DNA from: an uncultured Eubacteriales bacterium
GTDB taxonomy: Bacteria; Bacillota; Clostridia; Oscillospirales; Oscillospiraceae
Reading direction: 5' to 3'
DNA: 64,000 nt
NCBI GenBank assembly: GCA_900545585.1
Contig: UQZR01000002.1
Span: 62,001-126,000 of the forward strand
The notes under the pieces: generated by a model
Seen by the model: only the letters and a program-made list of their open reading frames with translations
Told to the model about the DNA's origin: nothing
The model's database searches: none
Translations under genes and position numbers: made by a program
Part shown: positions 39,693-49,400 of the stretch, one piece after another
How positions within the stretch are numbered: the first letter of the stretch is position 1
Layout: every line of letters begins with the position of its first letter

Positions 39693-40613
39693 ATGAGCGT
39701 TGCGAAATATCAGATATTCCTCAAGACCGTGGAGTGCGGCAGCTTCACTGCCGCGGCGCGGGAGATGAACTTTACCCAGTCCGGCGTCAGCCACGCCATC
39801 GGCTCACTGGAGGAGGAACTGGGTGTGCCCCTGCTGATCCGCAGCCACGGCGGCGTCACCCCCACGGCGGACGGACGGGCGCTGCTGCCCTACTTCGAGA
39901 AGATGTGCGCCATGCAGCACCAGCTGGAGCAGCAGGCCGCCGACCTGCGGGGTCTGGAGACAGGTCTTGTCAAGGTGGCTACCTTCACCAGCGTGTCGGA
40001 AAAGTGGCTGCCCAACATTCTCAAGACCTTTCAGACCCACTACCCCCATATCGAGTTTGAGCTGCTGCCCTCCAACTTCAACAGCGAGATTGGCGACTGG
40101 GTGCTGAACGGACAGGCGGACTGCGGCTTCATCAGCCTCCCCGCCCCTGTTGAGAAGTATCTGGACTGCTGGCTTCTCCAGCGGGACCAGTGGAAGGTCA
40201 TCGTCCCCTGCGACCACCCGCTGGCGGGTGCGAACCCCTTCCCGCCTGCGGCGCTGGAGCAGTACCCCCTGATCCTGCTGGACGAGGGCGACGACTATGA
40301 GATCCAGGCGGTCTTCGACACGCTGGGCATCACGCCGAAGATCCAGTACACCGTCCAGCAGGATCAGACCATCCTGGCCATGGTGTCCAGCGGGCTGGGT
40401 ATCAGCATCATGGAGGAGCTGATGCTCTACCGCTGTGCCTATCCGCTGGTGTCCTGCTCTCTGCCCCAGCCGTTTTACCGGAACATCGGTATCTGCGTCA
40501 AGGACAGGAACGCCCTGTCCAACAGCACCCGGGCCTTCATTGACCACACCCGCCGCTGGGTACTGGCCAATTTTCCCGACGGCTGGAACGCCCCGCCCCC
40601 CACTGTCCGCTGA
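39693..40613 (+). CDS. LysR-family transcriptional regulator
   Basis: 306 residues with the winged helix at 3-60 (FLKTVECGSFTAAAREMNFTQSG) and an effector domain from 88 that ends with a longer tail than usual. The ATG at 39693 follows GGAAAGGAGCG; earlier in-frame codons overlap the promoter. It is divergent from the 26-codon peptide gene and, beyond that, from the EamA/amidohydrolase pair, which are its likely targets. No terminator is clear before the next lipoprotein gene. Confidence 0.92.
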   Translation: MSVAKYQIFLKTVECGSFTAAAREMNFTQSGVSHAIGSLEEELGVPLLIRSHGGVTPTADGRALLPYFEKMCAMQHQLEQQAADLRGLETGLVKVATFTSVSEKWLPNILKTFQTHYPHIEFELLPSNFNSEIGDWVLNGQADCGFISLPAPVEKYLDCWLLQRDQWKVIVPCDHPLAGANPFPPAALEQYPLILLDEGDDYEIQAVFDTLGITPKIQYTVQQDQTILAMVSSGLGISIMEELMLYRCAYPLVSCSLPQPFYRNIGICVKDRNALSNSTRAFIDHTRRWVLANFPDGWNAPPPTVR

Positions 40614-40617
40614 ATGC

Positions 40618-40643
40618 GGAACGAAACGCCGCCCCGTGCCGTC
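40618..40643 (+). promoter_or_regulatory. Possible ECF-type promoter of the DUF4358-like gene
   Basis: GGAAC, 17 bases, CGTC. The same pair with the same spacing occurs before the efflux operon on the other strand (46250-46275). The region is GC-rich and has no sigma-A-type promoter. Confidence 0.3.
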
Positions 40644-40693
40644 AGAAACGGCAGAGGCGGTGTTCTGCCCGCCCGATGAAAGGAGTGTTTTCG

Positions 40694-41179
40694 ATGAAAA
40701 AGCTGTGTGTATTCTGCATGGCCCTGCTGATGCTGGTCATGACCGCCTGCGGCAAGGGCACGTCCGGCGGCGGTCAGTCCGTGGATCTGCGCGCCGCCTA
40801 TGAAGCAGCCATCGCCCAGGTCAACGAGGAGCTGGGCGACAACGCCCCCGCCCTGCTGGAGGAAACGGCGGTGGAGCTGCTGAACGGCTACTACCCCGGC
40901 ATCGCGGACATCCAACTGAAGCAGTCGGTGTTCTTCCTCTCCCCCACTGCCACCTCCTGCGAGGTAGCCATGGTGGAGGTGGCTGACAGTGCCGACGCAG
41001 CCAAGGTGCGCGACATCTTCCAGACCCGTGTGGACACCATGGCCAACGATACCGTGTATCCGGACGAGGCCGCCATGTGGAAAAACAGCGCCGCAGTGTC
41101 CGTCAACGGGAGCTACGTGGTGCTGGAGGTGCTGCCGGAGGGCTGCACCGTTCCCGACGCATTTCTGGCCAGATTTTGA
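40694..41179 (+). CDS. Small DUF4358-like lipoprotein
   Basis: 161 residues with a lipoprotein signal (MLVMTAC, Cys19). The mature part, with ADIQLKQSVFFLSPTATSCEVAMVEVAD and AKVRDIFQTRVD, resembles DUF4358 proteins, small secreted proteins common in Clostridia whose role is unknown. The ATG at 40694 has AAAGGAG ten bases upstream; an in-frame ATG 18 bases earlier would overlap it. It lies 80 bases after the LysR gene and is closed by the terminator at 41274. Confidence 0.78.
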   Translation: MKKLCVFCMALLMLVMTACGKGTSGGGQSVDLRAAYEAAIAQVNEELGDNAPALLEETAVELLNGYYPGIADIQLKQSVFFLSPTATSCEVAMVEVADSADAAKVRDIFQTRVDTMANDTVYPDEAAMWKNSAAVSVNGSYVVLEVLPEGCTVPDAFLARF

Positions 41180-41273
41180 CGGGACGCTGCATTTTCCCGC
41201 CCTATGCGGTATAAAGAAGTGTCTGGCCGTCCGCGACTTCGTCCCTGCATAGGATGACGCAGGCGGAATCCAT

Positions 41274-41315
41274 AAAAAGAGAGAGGTCCTGCACAGCAGG
41301 ACCTCTCTCTTTTTG
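41274..41315. terminator. Bidirectional terminator
   Basis: AAAAAGAGAGAGGTCCTGC stem with its exact complement around ACA; ends both the lipoprotein gene and the minus-strand efflux operon. Confidence 0.93.
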
Positions 41316-41330
41316 TATATTTCGCGTCTC

Positions 41331-42578
41331 TTACTCGCGGCGCAGGGCCTCAATGGGGTTGAGCTTGGAGGCCTTCACCGCCGGTACGAAGCCGAACACT
41401 ACGCCGATGACCATAGAGAAGGCCACGGCGATGATGCAGGCCGGTACGCTGATGGCCACCGGTGTGCCCATGATGTGGGACATCATCTCCGCCAGGCCGA
41501 TGCCGCAGGCCACGCCCAGGATGCCGCCCATGCTGGTGAGCACGGCGGCCTCCGTCAGGAACTGCCAGCGGATACGGCTCTGCTGTGCGCCGATGGCGAT
41601 CTTCAGGCCGATCTCGCGGGTACGCTCCGTCACAGACACCAGCATGATGTTCATGACGCCGATGCCGCCCACCACCAGGGAGATGGCGGCGATCCAGATG
41701 AGCTGCCGGTTGGAGCTCTCGGACAGGCTCTGCAGCTGGCTGGCCTGCTGCAGCAGGTCCTTGGACTGGTACTTGTAGGTGTCGCCGGAGATAACGTGGC
41801 TGTTGAGGTATTCCGCCACGTTGTTGCCGGCGGTGGTCATGTCGTTGGTGGACACCGCCCGCACCGCCGCATACTGGGGCTCGTCGTAACGATAGACGAT
41901 GGGCCAGCAGCTGTCGGGGATGAAGATGGTGCCGGAGGTACTGCCGGAGTACATGTAGTAGTCATTGATGCTGTTGATGACCGGCTCCGAGGACACGCGG
42001 GAGGACACCACGCCCACCACGGTGAAGGGCTCGCCGCTGATCTCCAGAGTGCCTCCGATGGGATTCTCGCCCTGAAACAGGCTCTGGGCGCTCTTGGTGT
42101 CGATGAGCGCCACCTTCCGGCAGCTGGCGAAGTCCGACTCCACGAAGGATCGGCCGTAGTTGACGGCGTAGTCCGCCGCAGACAGGAAGTGGCTGTCGAT
42201 GCCGTACAGAGTGCCGCTGAAGGACGTATCGCCCACGTACACGCCGTCGGGCCACTGCCGCTGGTGGTACAGGGACACATCCGCCACGCTGCCCAGCTGG
42301 CTCATCTCGCTGCGCATGTCCTCCGTGATGGTGCTGACGCCCTGGGGGATGTCGGAGTAGTCCAGGCTTATCTCATTGCCGTCCTGAGTCAGCTGCACGC
42401 GGACCACGTTGTTGCCGGCGCCGATGAGGTTCTGCTTGATCTGCTCGTTGGTGCCCTGAATGGTGGATACGATGGTGATGATGGCCGCGATACCGATGAT
42501 GATGCCCAGCATGGTCAGGAACGACCGCATCTTGTGGCTCCACACGCCCTGAAAGGCGAGATTGATATTTTCTAACAT
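41331..42578 (-). CDS. MacB/FtsX-type ABC exporter permease
   Basis: 415 residues: one N-terminal helix (SFLTMLGIIIGIAAIITIVS), a large extracytoplasmic MacB core domain (about 45-285) and three C-terminal helices of the FtsX domain (from 290, including LVVGGIGVMNIMLVSVTERTREIG). Such permeases work by mechanotransmission with an ATPase and a periplasm-facing adaptor. The start at 42578 has AAGGAGG upstream. Last gene of the efflux operon; the tail LRRE is normal for the family. Confidence 0.94.
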   Translation of the reverse strand: MLENINLAFQGVWSHKMRSFLTMLGIIIGIAAIITIVSTIQGTNEQIKQNLIGAGNNVVRVQLTQDGNEISLDYSDIPQGVSTITEDMRSEMSQLGSVADVSLYHQRQWPDGVYVGDTSFSGTLYGIDSHFLSAADYAVNYGRSFVESDFASCRKVALIDTKSAQSLFQGENPIGGTLEISGEPFTVVGVVSSRVSSEPVINSINDYYMYSGSTSGTIFIPDSCWPIVYRYDEPQYAAVRAVSTNDMTTAGNNVAEYLNSHVISGDTYKYQSKDLLQQASQLQSLSESSNRQLIWIAAISLVVGGIGVMNIMLVSVTERTREIGLKIAIGAQQSRIRWQFLTEAAVLTSMGGILGVACGIGLAEMMSHIMGTPVAISVPACIIAVAFSMVIGVVFGFVPAVKASKLNPIEALRRE

Positions 42579-42591
42579 CGCTTCGCCCTCC

Positions 42592-44199
42592 TTACAGTCC
42601 GTTGTACAGCTCGTCGGCGTTGGCTTCCACCGTGGCGGCGCCCTCCCGCACGTCCTTCCCGTAGGGGAACGCCACATAGTCCTCCAGCGACAGTCCGCCG
42701 CGGATCTGGGTGTAGCTTCCCCACAGGTCGCGTCCCGTCTGGACCCAGCGCTTCTCCAGCCTGCCGTTGTCGCCGCGGGCCATTACGTAGCTCTTGCCGT
42801 TCTCCGTGCGGATGAACATGGTCTGGAGATAGATGGTATTGCCGTCGGTGGTGACGGTCTTCTGATAGGACATATCCACATAGTCTCCGGGCTGCAGGTT
42901 GGCGTCCTCGGAGACGAATACCTTAAAGGGGTAATAGGACACGTTGCTGTTGCCATCGCCCCAGTTGCTTCTGTTGTCCGTGGGGAAGTCGCTGATCTCC
43001 ACGATCTCACCCTGACAGCTGGCGCCGGTCATCCAGCTGCTGATGTCCACCGTGTCGCCGAGCTTCACCTTGCCCAGGTCCAGCTCGCCCAGCGTGCCGG
43101 TGATGTAATAGCCGCCGCCGCCGGAGACCTCCACCACAGCCTCGCTGTTGTTATAGGCCTCGTCCGCCGGCCGCACGGCCTTGACCACGCCGTCGATCTC
43201 GCTGTATACGGTGCCGTCGCCCAGCTCCTTCTTTTTCTTGTCCAGCCCGATCTGAGCCTGCTTCACGGAGCGCTGGCCGTCGTAGACCTGCTTTTCCGTG
43301 GTGGCGATGAGGGACTTCAGCTCTTCCTTGGTCAGGGACTCGTTCAGCAGCTTCTCAATGGTGGCCAGCTGCTCCTCGCGGTCCTTGATCTCCGCGGTGG
43401 TGGGGGTCACATAGCCGTCCTGATAGGCGGGCAGGTCGTTCATCACCTTCAGCTTCACAGGCGTCTCCGTGTCCTCGGCCACGATGTACATGCCGTAGCA
43501 GGTGATGGCGCCGTTGTTCACGTTGCCCGCACGGGTCACCAGCACCACGTAGGCGCTGTTCCGGCTCTTGGGCAGGATGTCGTTCCGGATGATGTCGTCC
43601 GTCAGGTAGTACTCCTTGGTGCGGGTATCCTCCAGCCACTGGTAGTACAGGGGCTTATCCTTGCTCTGGCCAAGGCTGTCGCCCAGACGGCCCTGCTTCA
43701 CGGGGGAACCCCGTCCGGCCAGCTGGTCCTGCTGGGAGCGCAGCTTCTCCAGAATGGCGGCCACGCGGTCATACTCCTTCTGCAGCTCCTCGCGGTTCTC
43801 CGCCTTGCGGTACAGGGACAGGTTATTCTTGGCTGTTTCCAGCTCCAGCTGCATGCGCTCCAGCTGGATCTGGGCGCCCTCCACCTCCGCCTGAGACAGC
43901 GTGGTGTCGTAGGCCAGCAGCTTGTCGCCCTTCTTTACATTCTGCCCCTCTTTCACGTACACCTGACTCACCGTCTGGCTCTGGGAGAGGTAGATCTTCT
44001 GCAATTTATCGGTGCTCACCGAGCCGCTGGTGTTGGCGGTGTCGCCCCAGTAGTCGGTCATGGCAAAGCTGGGCACGTCGAACACCTTCACGTCGCCGCG
44101 CTGGGCGTTCCGCGCCAGTGTCAGGCCGCCCCATACGGCGGCGCACACGGCTGCGGCAATGCCCACGATCAGCAGCGCCTTTTTCAGGGATTTACTCAT
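42592..44199 (-). CDS. Efflux adaptor protein (HlyD/MacA-like), second of two
   Basis: 535 residues with an N-terminal membrane anchor (LLIVGIAAAVCAAVWGGLTLA). It has the lipoyl-like half motif VYVKEGQNVKKGDKLLAYDT, a long coiled-coil hairpin (about 105-330, Gln/Glu/Lys-rich), the second lipoyl half (GDGTVYSEIDGVVKAV) and beta-barrel parts. A roughly 120-residue insertion in the hairpin region (SRNSAYVVLVTRAGNVNNG) is unusual. The ATG at 44199 has AGGAGGTGC upstream and overlaps the ATPase gene by eight bases. Confidence 0.88.
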   Translation of the reverse strand: MSKSLKKALLIVGIAAAVCAAVWGGLTLARNAQRGDVKVFDVPSFAMTDYWGDTANTSGSVSTDKLQKIYLSQSQTVSQVYVKEGQNVKKGDKLLAYDTTLSQAEVEGAQIQLERMQLELETAKNNLSLYRKAENREELQKEYDRVAAILEKLRSQQDQLAGRGSPVKQGRLGDSLGQSKDKPLYYQWLEDTRTKEYYLTDDIIRNDILPKSRNSAYVVLVTRAGNVNNGAITCYGMYIVAEDTETPVKLKVMNDLPAYQDGYVTPTTAEIKDREEQLATIEKLLNESLTKEELKSLIATTEKQVYDGQRSVKQAQIGLDKKKKELGDGTVYSEIDGVVKAVRPADEAYNNSEAVVEVSGGGGYYITGTLGELDLGKVKLGDTVDISSWMTGASCQGEIVEISDFPTDNRSNWGDGNSNVSYYPFKVFVSEDANLQPGDYVDMSYQKTVTTDGNTIYLQTMFIRTENGKSYVMARGDNGRLEKRWVQTGRDLWGSYTQIRGGLSLEDYVAFPYGKDVREGAATVEANADELYNGL

Positions 44200-44872
44200 G
44201 GAATGCACCTCCTGACAGCACACCGTCGCGAATGTTCATAATGGTGTGGGCATGCTGTGCGATGCCCTGATCGTGGGTGATCATGATGATGGTGGAGCCG
44301 CTCTGGTGCAGCTGCTGGAACAGATCCATCACCTGTGCGCCGCTGGCGGAATCCAGCGCGCCGGTGGGCTCGTCAGCCAGCAGCAGCTTGGGCCTTCCCA
44401 CGATGGCCCGGGCGATGGCCACGCGCTGGCACTGTCCGCCGGACAGCTGATCCGGCCGGTGATCCACGCGGTCGGACAGGCCCACCGTCTCCAGCGCCTG
44501 ACGGGCACGCTCCAGCCGCTCCGCCTTCTTCACCCCGCCGTACAGCAGGGGCAGCGCCACATTCTCCACCGCTGTCAGCTTGGGCAGCAGGTTGAAGGAC
44601 TGGAACACGAAGCCCAGCTCCTTGTTCCGCACCTCCGCCAACTGCTTGGGACTGCACTTGGTGATGTCCTGCCCGTTCAGCAGGTAGCTGCCGCTGGTGG
44701 GCACGTCCAGGCATCCGATCAGGTTCATCAGCGTGGTCTTACCGCTGCCGGAAGGCCCCATGATGGCAAGATACTCCCCCTCCTCCACCTCAAGGTCGAT
44801 GTGCTTGAGAATGTGGTTCACGGATTTCCCCATGGGGTAGTCCTTGCAGATGTCGTGCATTTCCAGGATCAT
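44192..44872 (-). CDS. ABC exporter ATPase (MacB/LolD type)
   Basis: 226 residues. Walker A GPSGSGKTT near 38-46, signature LSGGQCQRVAIARA near 142, Walker B LLLADEPTGALD near 162, and the H-loop ITHD. One Cys replaces the usual Gln in LSGGQ-Q-Q. Energises the MacB-type permease of the same operon; located at the inner face of the membrane. Confidence 0.95.
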   Translation of the reverse strand: MILEMHDICKDYPMGKSVNHILKHIDLEVEEGEYLAIMGPSGSGKTTLMNLIGCLDVPTSGSYLLNGQDITKCSPKQLAEVRNKELGFVFQSFNLLPKLTAVENVALPLLYGGVKKAERLERARQALETVGLSDRVDHRPDQLSGGQCQRVAIARAIVGRPKLLLADEPTGALDSASGAQVMDLFQQLHQSGSTIIMITHDQGIAQHAHTIMNIRDGVLSGGAFHE

Positions 44873-44874
44873 AC

Positions 44875-46191
44875 TCAGCCCTCCACCGGTGCGTCCGTGA
44901 CGGCGCCGTCCGCAGCGGGCGCGGTCACGTCGCCGCCGTTATCCGCGCCGGACATATCCGCCATGCCGCCGTCCGTCATGCTGCCGTCCGTCATGCTGCC
45001 GTCCGTCATGCTGCCGTCCGTCACGCCGCTGCTGCTGTTATCGGGATCGAAGGTGCTCTCGTCGTAGGTCACGCAGGTCATGCCGGCCTTCAGCGTCTCG
45101 TCGGGGAAGGCGATGTAGTCCGCCGCCGTCAGCCCGTCGGTGACGACGTAGGTGTCCAGCTTCGCGTCATGCTCCCCCAGCGTCACGCTGCGCTTTTCCA
45201 GCTTGCCGCTGCTGCTCTGGGCCCACACCCAGGGGGAGGAGTCCACGTCGTTGATGAAGTAGGCCGGCAGGTGGATGGCGTTGGCGTCCTGGGCGCCCTG
45301 CCCCAGATCCGGCTCGATGTACACGTGCTGGCCCATCAGCAGCCCATCGCTGCTGCTAAGCTCCACATAGAACGGGTATTTGCTGGAGTTACCGGTGTCG
45401 CTGCTGCCGCTGTCGTAGGTGTTGTTGCTGCTCTGGGCGGGGTTGTTCCAGTCGATGCTGGAGATGGTGCCCTGCCACGTCTGGTCGCTGACGCGGGAGC
45501 GGATGATGACGCTGATGCCCTCGCTGAGCACCGATGCGTTGTTCTCGTTGACGTAGCCCTTCACGCGGTAGCCGCCGGTCTGCACGATGGAGATCAGGGG
45601 CAGAGGATTGTTGTTGTTGTCGGTGCCGCCATTGGCGTTGACGCTCTTGACCTCGCCGGCCACCTCCGCCTTCACGGAGCTGTTCTGCATGTTCTTCTGC
45701 AGCTTCTCGATGTCGCGGTTCTTTTCAGCGATGCTGCGATTGGTCTTCTGCATTTCGTTGTTGTAATTCCGAATGTCCAGCAGCAGCCGACGGCGCTCGG
45801 TGTCATCCGTGGTTTCGTCCAGCGCGTCCTCCGCCTGCTTCTTCTCTTCCTGCTGTGTTTCCAGCTGAGACTTCAACTCCTCCAAAGACAGTTGGGCATC
45901 CTCTAAATCGATTTCAAGCTGGCTCATATCATAGGTGAACAGCACGTCGCCCACGTTGACGGCGTCGCCCGCCTTGACCTTGATCTCGCCGATGGTCATG
46001 GAGTCGTCCTTTTTGATGTTGGTCTCGCCCAGCGCGCTGACCACGCCGGCAAAACGGTCCGTCATACCGGCGGAGCCCAGCCCGCAGATCATGGAGACGG
46101 ATTGCACGGATGCTTCGCCGGCGCTCTGACCGCAGCCGGCGGCCACGCCCAGCAGCATGGCCAGCGCCAGAATGAAAGCAGCTTTCTTCAT
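44875..46191 (-). CDS. Efflux adaptor lipoprotein, first of two
   Basis: 438 residues; lipoprotein signal LLGVAAGC (Cys20). Lipoyl half motif IGEIKVKAGDAVNVGDVLFTYD near 68-90, a coiled-coil hairpin (about 95-175), second half AEVAGEVKSVNANGG, and barrel domains. The C-terminus (from about 395) is a low-complexity tail with SMTDG repeats coded by four 15-bp DNA units at 44965-45024, then an Asp/Gly/Ala-rich end. It begins the operon with an ATG after AAAGGAG. It is unlike the second adaptor in sequence and is anchored by lipid, not by a helix. Confidence 0.88.
   Translation of the reverse strand: MKKAAFILALAMLLGVAAGCGQSAGEASVQSVSMICGLGSAGMTDRFAGVVSALGETNIKKDDSMTIGEIKVKAGDAVNVGDVLFTYDMSQLEIDLEDAQLSLEELKSQLETQQEEKKQAEDALDETTDDTERRRLLLDIRNYNNEMQKTNRSIAEKNRDIEKLQKNMQNSSVKAEVAGEVKSVNANGGTDNNNNPLPLISIVQTGGYRVKGYVNENNASVLSEGISVIIRSRVSDQTWQGTISSIDWNNPAQSSNNTYDSGSSDTGNSSKYPFYVELSSSDGLLMGQHVYIEPDLGQGAQDANAIHLPAYFINDVDSSPWVWAQSSSGKLEKRSVTLGEHDAKLDTYVVTDGLTAADYIAFPDETLKAGMTCVTYDESTFDPDNSSSGVTDGSMTDGSMTDGSMTDGGMADMSGADNGGDVTAPAADGAVTDAPVEG
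44965..45024 (-). repeat. 15-bp tandem repeat in the adaptor gene tail
   Basis: Four units, GCTGCCGTCCGTCAT on the plus strand; the first and last units have one change each. In frame: each unit encodes SMTDG, so a change in copy number keeps the frame and alters only tail length. Confidence 0.92.
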
Positions 46192-46217
46192 GGTGTTATC
46201 TCCTTTGCCTTTCCTCT

Positions 46218-46262
46218 GCGGTGCGCCGCAGTATTCCACATACATGTATGACGGCGCACCGC
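46218..46262. promoter_or_regulatory. Inverted repeat enclosing a 12-bp palindrome, efflux operon control region
   Basis: GCGGTGCGCCG and its exact complement (11 bp) flank 23 bases that contain the perfect palindrome CATACATGTATG (46239-46250). It overlaps the -10 half of the ECF-like promoter, so it is a good candidate operator. Confidence 0.5.
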
Positions 46263-46275
46263 GGAAAAATGTTCC
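46250..46275 (-). promoter_or_regulatory. ECF-sigma-like promoter of the efflux operon
   Basis: GGAAC, 17 bases, CGTC on the minus strand. No sigma-A-type pair is seen in the 46192-46380 region; the rest of 46192-46485 holds the plus-strand promoter. Confidence 0.4.
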
Positions 46276-46396
46276 GCAGAATTTGTGAAAAAGCGTCGTC
46301 AGATGCTTGATTCCATCTTACCATGGCGGCCCCGTGCGAATGTGAACGGAATATGAACAAAGCATTAAGGCCCGACTAAGATTGCCGCCGAAAATG

Positions 46397-46426
46397 TTGA
46401 CAGCGCGGCGGCCCATGGCATACAAT
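46397..46426 (+). promoter_or_regulatory. Promoter of the giant fusion operon
   Basis: TTGACA, 18 bases, TACAAT; start about 52 bases before the ATG. Confidence 0.75.
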
Positions 46427-46485
46427 ATCACCATTCCCATACGCCGCCTCTGTCTGCGCGGCGTCTGAAAGCGGGAGGGATCTCT

Positions 46486-49400
46486 ATGACGAAAAAACGC
46501 ATACGTCAGATGAACAGCGCCCTGCGCCGCCGCCTTACCGGCCGCCCTGCGGCGGACTGGCTGCCCCAGGGAGAGTCGTTTGCCCGCCGTCTGGAGACGG
46601 AGGGCTATATGCAGCGCTTTGTCCCCCTGTTTCAGGGGCGGCGTCTGCGCTGCGCCGATGTGCTGGTCCTGTGCCGTCCGGAGCTGGATGCTCTCAGCGG
46701 CGGAGCTGCGCCGCAGCAGGGCTGGCTGGCCTATACCTACGACTTTGCCCGCCGCCTGCTGTATCCGGAGCGGGACACGCCGGAGCCCTTCGGCCCCGGA
46801 GCCGTGTTTTTCCTGTCGGTGCTGCAGGTGCTGTTCGCCGCGGAGAACGAGGTGCTGCCGCCGAACCCCGCCTGGACGTTCCGGCTCCTGACGGAGGCGG
46901 AGCTGTCCGGCAGCGCCTGCGCCGTCAGCTACGTCCAGATGCTGCGCTGTTGGAAGCGGGAGTACGTCTATGAGCTGATGCGTCTGGGGCTGGAGGCCAC
47001 GCCCTACCGCACGCTGGAGCACATCGCCGGCGTCCACCACGTGGCCATGACGGCGGGCCGCGCCCTGCACCGCGCCGGTATCCCCGTGGATCTGGCGCTG
47101 GTGTCCGGCAGCGCCGCCGGACACGATATCGGAAAATTCGGCTGCCGTCCCGGGGAGCGGGTGCCCTACCTGCACTACTACTATACGGATCTATGGTTCC
47201 GCCGCCGCCGTCTCACCGACATTGGCCACGTGGCCGCCAACCACTCCGTCTGGGATCTGGAGCCGGACTACCTGTCTGTGGAGTCGCTGCTGCTGATCTA
47301 CGCGGACTTCCGCGTCAAGCAGAGCGTAGGCCCCGATGGGCGGGAGATCACCCGCATCTCCTCCCTGTCGGAGGCTTTCGACGTGATCCTATCGAAACTG
47401 GACGCCGTAGACGATGCCAAGCGGCAGCGCTACATGCGGGTCTACGCCCGCCTGCGGGATTTCGAGCAGTTCATGGCCGACAAGGGCGTGGACGTGACGC
47501 TGCAGGGCCATGACACACCGCCCCGCCCGCAGAAGCAGACGGCCCTCATGACCGACGAGGAGGCTCTCCACGCCCTGACCATGCAGTGCGTGGGCCACAA
47601 CATGGAGCTGATGAGCCGTCTCACCGGTCAGCGCAGCTTCGCCCAACTGCTGGAGCTGGCCCGGGGTGAGACCAACTGGCGCCGCCTCCGCGCCTATCTG
47701 GGCGTGTTCGAGTCCTACTCCCTGTATCTCCACATTCCCCAGAAGGTCCAGACGTTGGCCTTTCTCTACGAGCTGCTGATGCACCGCGAGGGCGACATCC
47801 GCCGTCAGGCGGCGGCGCTGCTGGGCGAGATCATCGGCGGCTTCCACGCGGGCTACGCCAAGGAGCGCCCTGCGGGCAGCCGCCCCGACCCCCGCGCCAT
47901 CACCGACCTGGACCAGTGGAAGCTGTATCTGGAGAAGATCATCTACCCCGACCATAAGCTGATGCCCCAGCACCGCCGCTGGATCGGCTATACCCTGAAA
48001 TTCGCCGTCAACTCCCTTCTGCAGCACAGCGCGGGACGGGAGGAGCGGTTCCTCTCCCCCCTCTTTGCCTACTATCGCCACCCCGAACAGGTGGCGGACA
48101 CCGTGGCCTTCCAGCTGCTGGACACGGCGGCGGCTCTGCCTGCGGCAGCCTATTCCCGCCGCCACACGGCCCTGCTGCTGCACTTCGCTCAGGAGCTGTC
48201 CGCCCACGACTCAGTGGAGGTACGCACCGCCGCCGTGCTGCTGCTGGACCGGCTGCACCGGCTGTCGCCCCGCTCCGCCGCGCCCCTGCGGGCGCTGGAG
48301 CACATCTCCTGCGACGGCAGCAGCACCCTGCGCCTGCTGCGGGAGGACGTGCTGTCCGGCGGCGCCCCCGTCATCCTGGCGGATGACGCCGTGTCCGAGA
48401 TCTTTCTGGACAACCTCAAGACCGCCACGCCGTGGCTCACCAAGCAGGCCAATATCCGCCTGCTGACGGATTTTGCCCGCAGCGGCGCCAGCCCTGTCCT
48501 CCACATCGCCACCCACCTCTCCAACCTCATCAAGGTCAGCGACCGCGTCACCGTGCGCCATAGTGCCGGTAATGCCCTGCTGGAGCTGGCGCCCCGCCTG
48601 ACGGCGGACCAGCGCAACGAGGTGGCGGTGGAGCTGTGCCGCGGCCTGGAGCTGGGGCAGCAGGAGTTCACCAAGTATATCCCTGACTATCTGGGCCGCT
48701 TTATGCTGTGGCTCCCCCCTGCCGAGCTGGATGAGCTGCTGGACGACCTCTGGGTGAACCTCAGCGCCGCCGACAGCCGCGTGGCCGCCTCGGTGCTGGA
48801 TACCGTGGGCGTGGTCTACGAGGCCTACGACACCTACCGCACCCGCTTTCCCGAGGCGGACGAAGCCTATCGCCGCCGCCGTCAGCGGCTGCTGGGCATG
48901 CTGATGCGGGGTCTGTACGGCATCGACGACGCCGTGCGCCAGGAGGCGCTGTACGTCCTGGGCCGCAGGGTGTTCGGCTCCGCGGAGCTGGGCGACCACG
49001 AGAAATGCCGCGCCTTCGTGCTGACGGAGCGGAAGCTGCTGGCCGCCTACGACGAGGAGCCGGATCACGGCCTCACATTCTACTACCGCGCCGCCATGCT
49101 GGGGCGGCTCTACCGCTTCATGACGGAGGAGCAGCTGTTTCGCGAGGGCTTTGATTTCGGCCCGCCCCGTCCCATCGCCTTCTTCCCCGGCACCTTCGAC
49201 CCCTTCACCCTGTCGCATAAGGGCATCGTCCGCGCCATCCGCGACGCGGGCTTTGAGGTGCTGCTGGCCATTGATGAATTCTCGTGGTCCAAGCGGACCC
49301 AGCCCACCCGTATCCGCCGCCGCATCGCGGCCATGTCCGTGGCCAACGAGTTCCACGTCCACATCTTCCCCGAGGATTTTCCGGTGAACATCGCCAACCC

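Noticed and set aside
44965..45024. Possible CRISPR-like array
   Set aside because: Four 15-bp units with no spacers, in frame in a coding tail: a simple tandem repeat.
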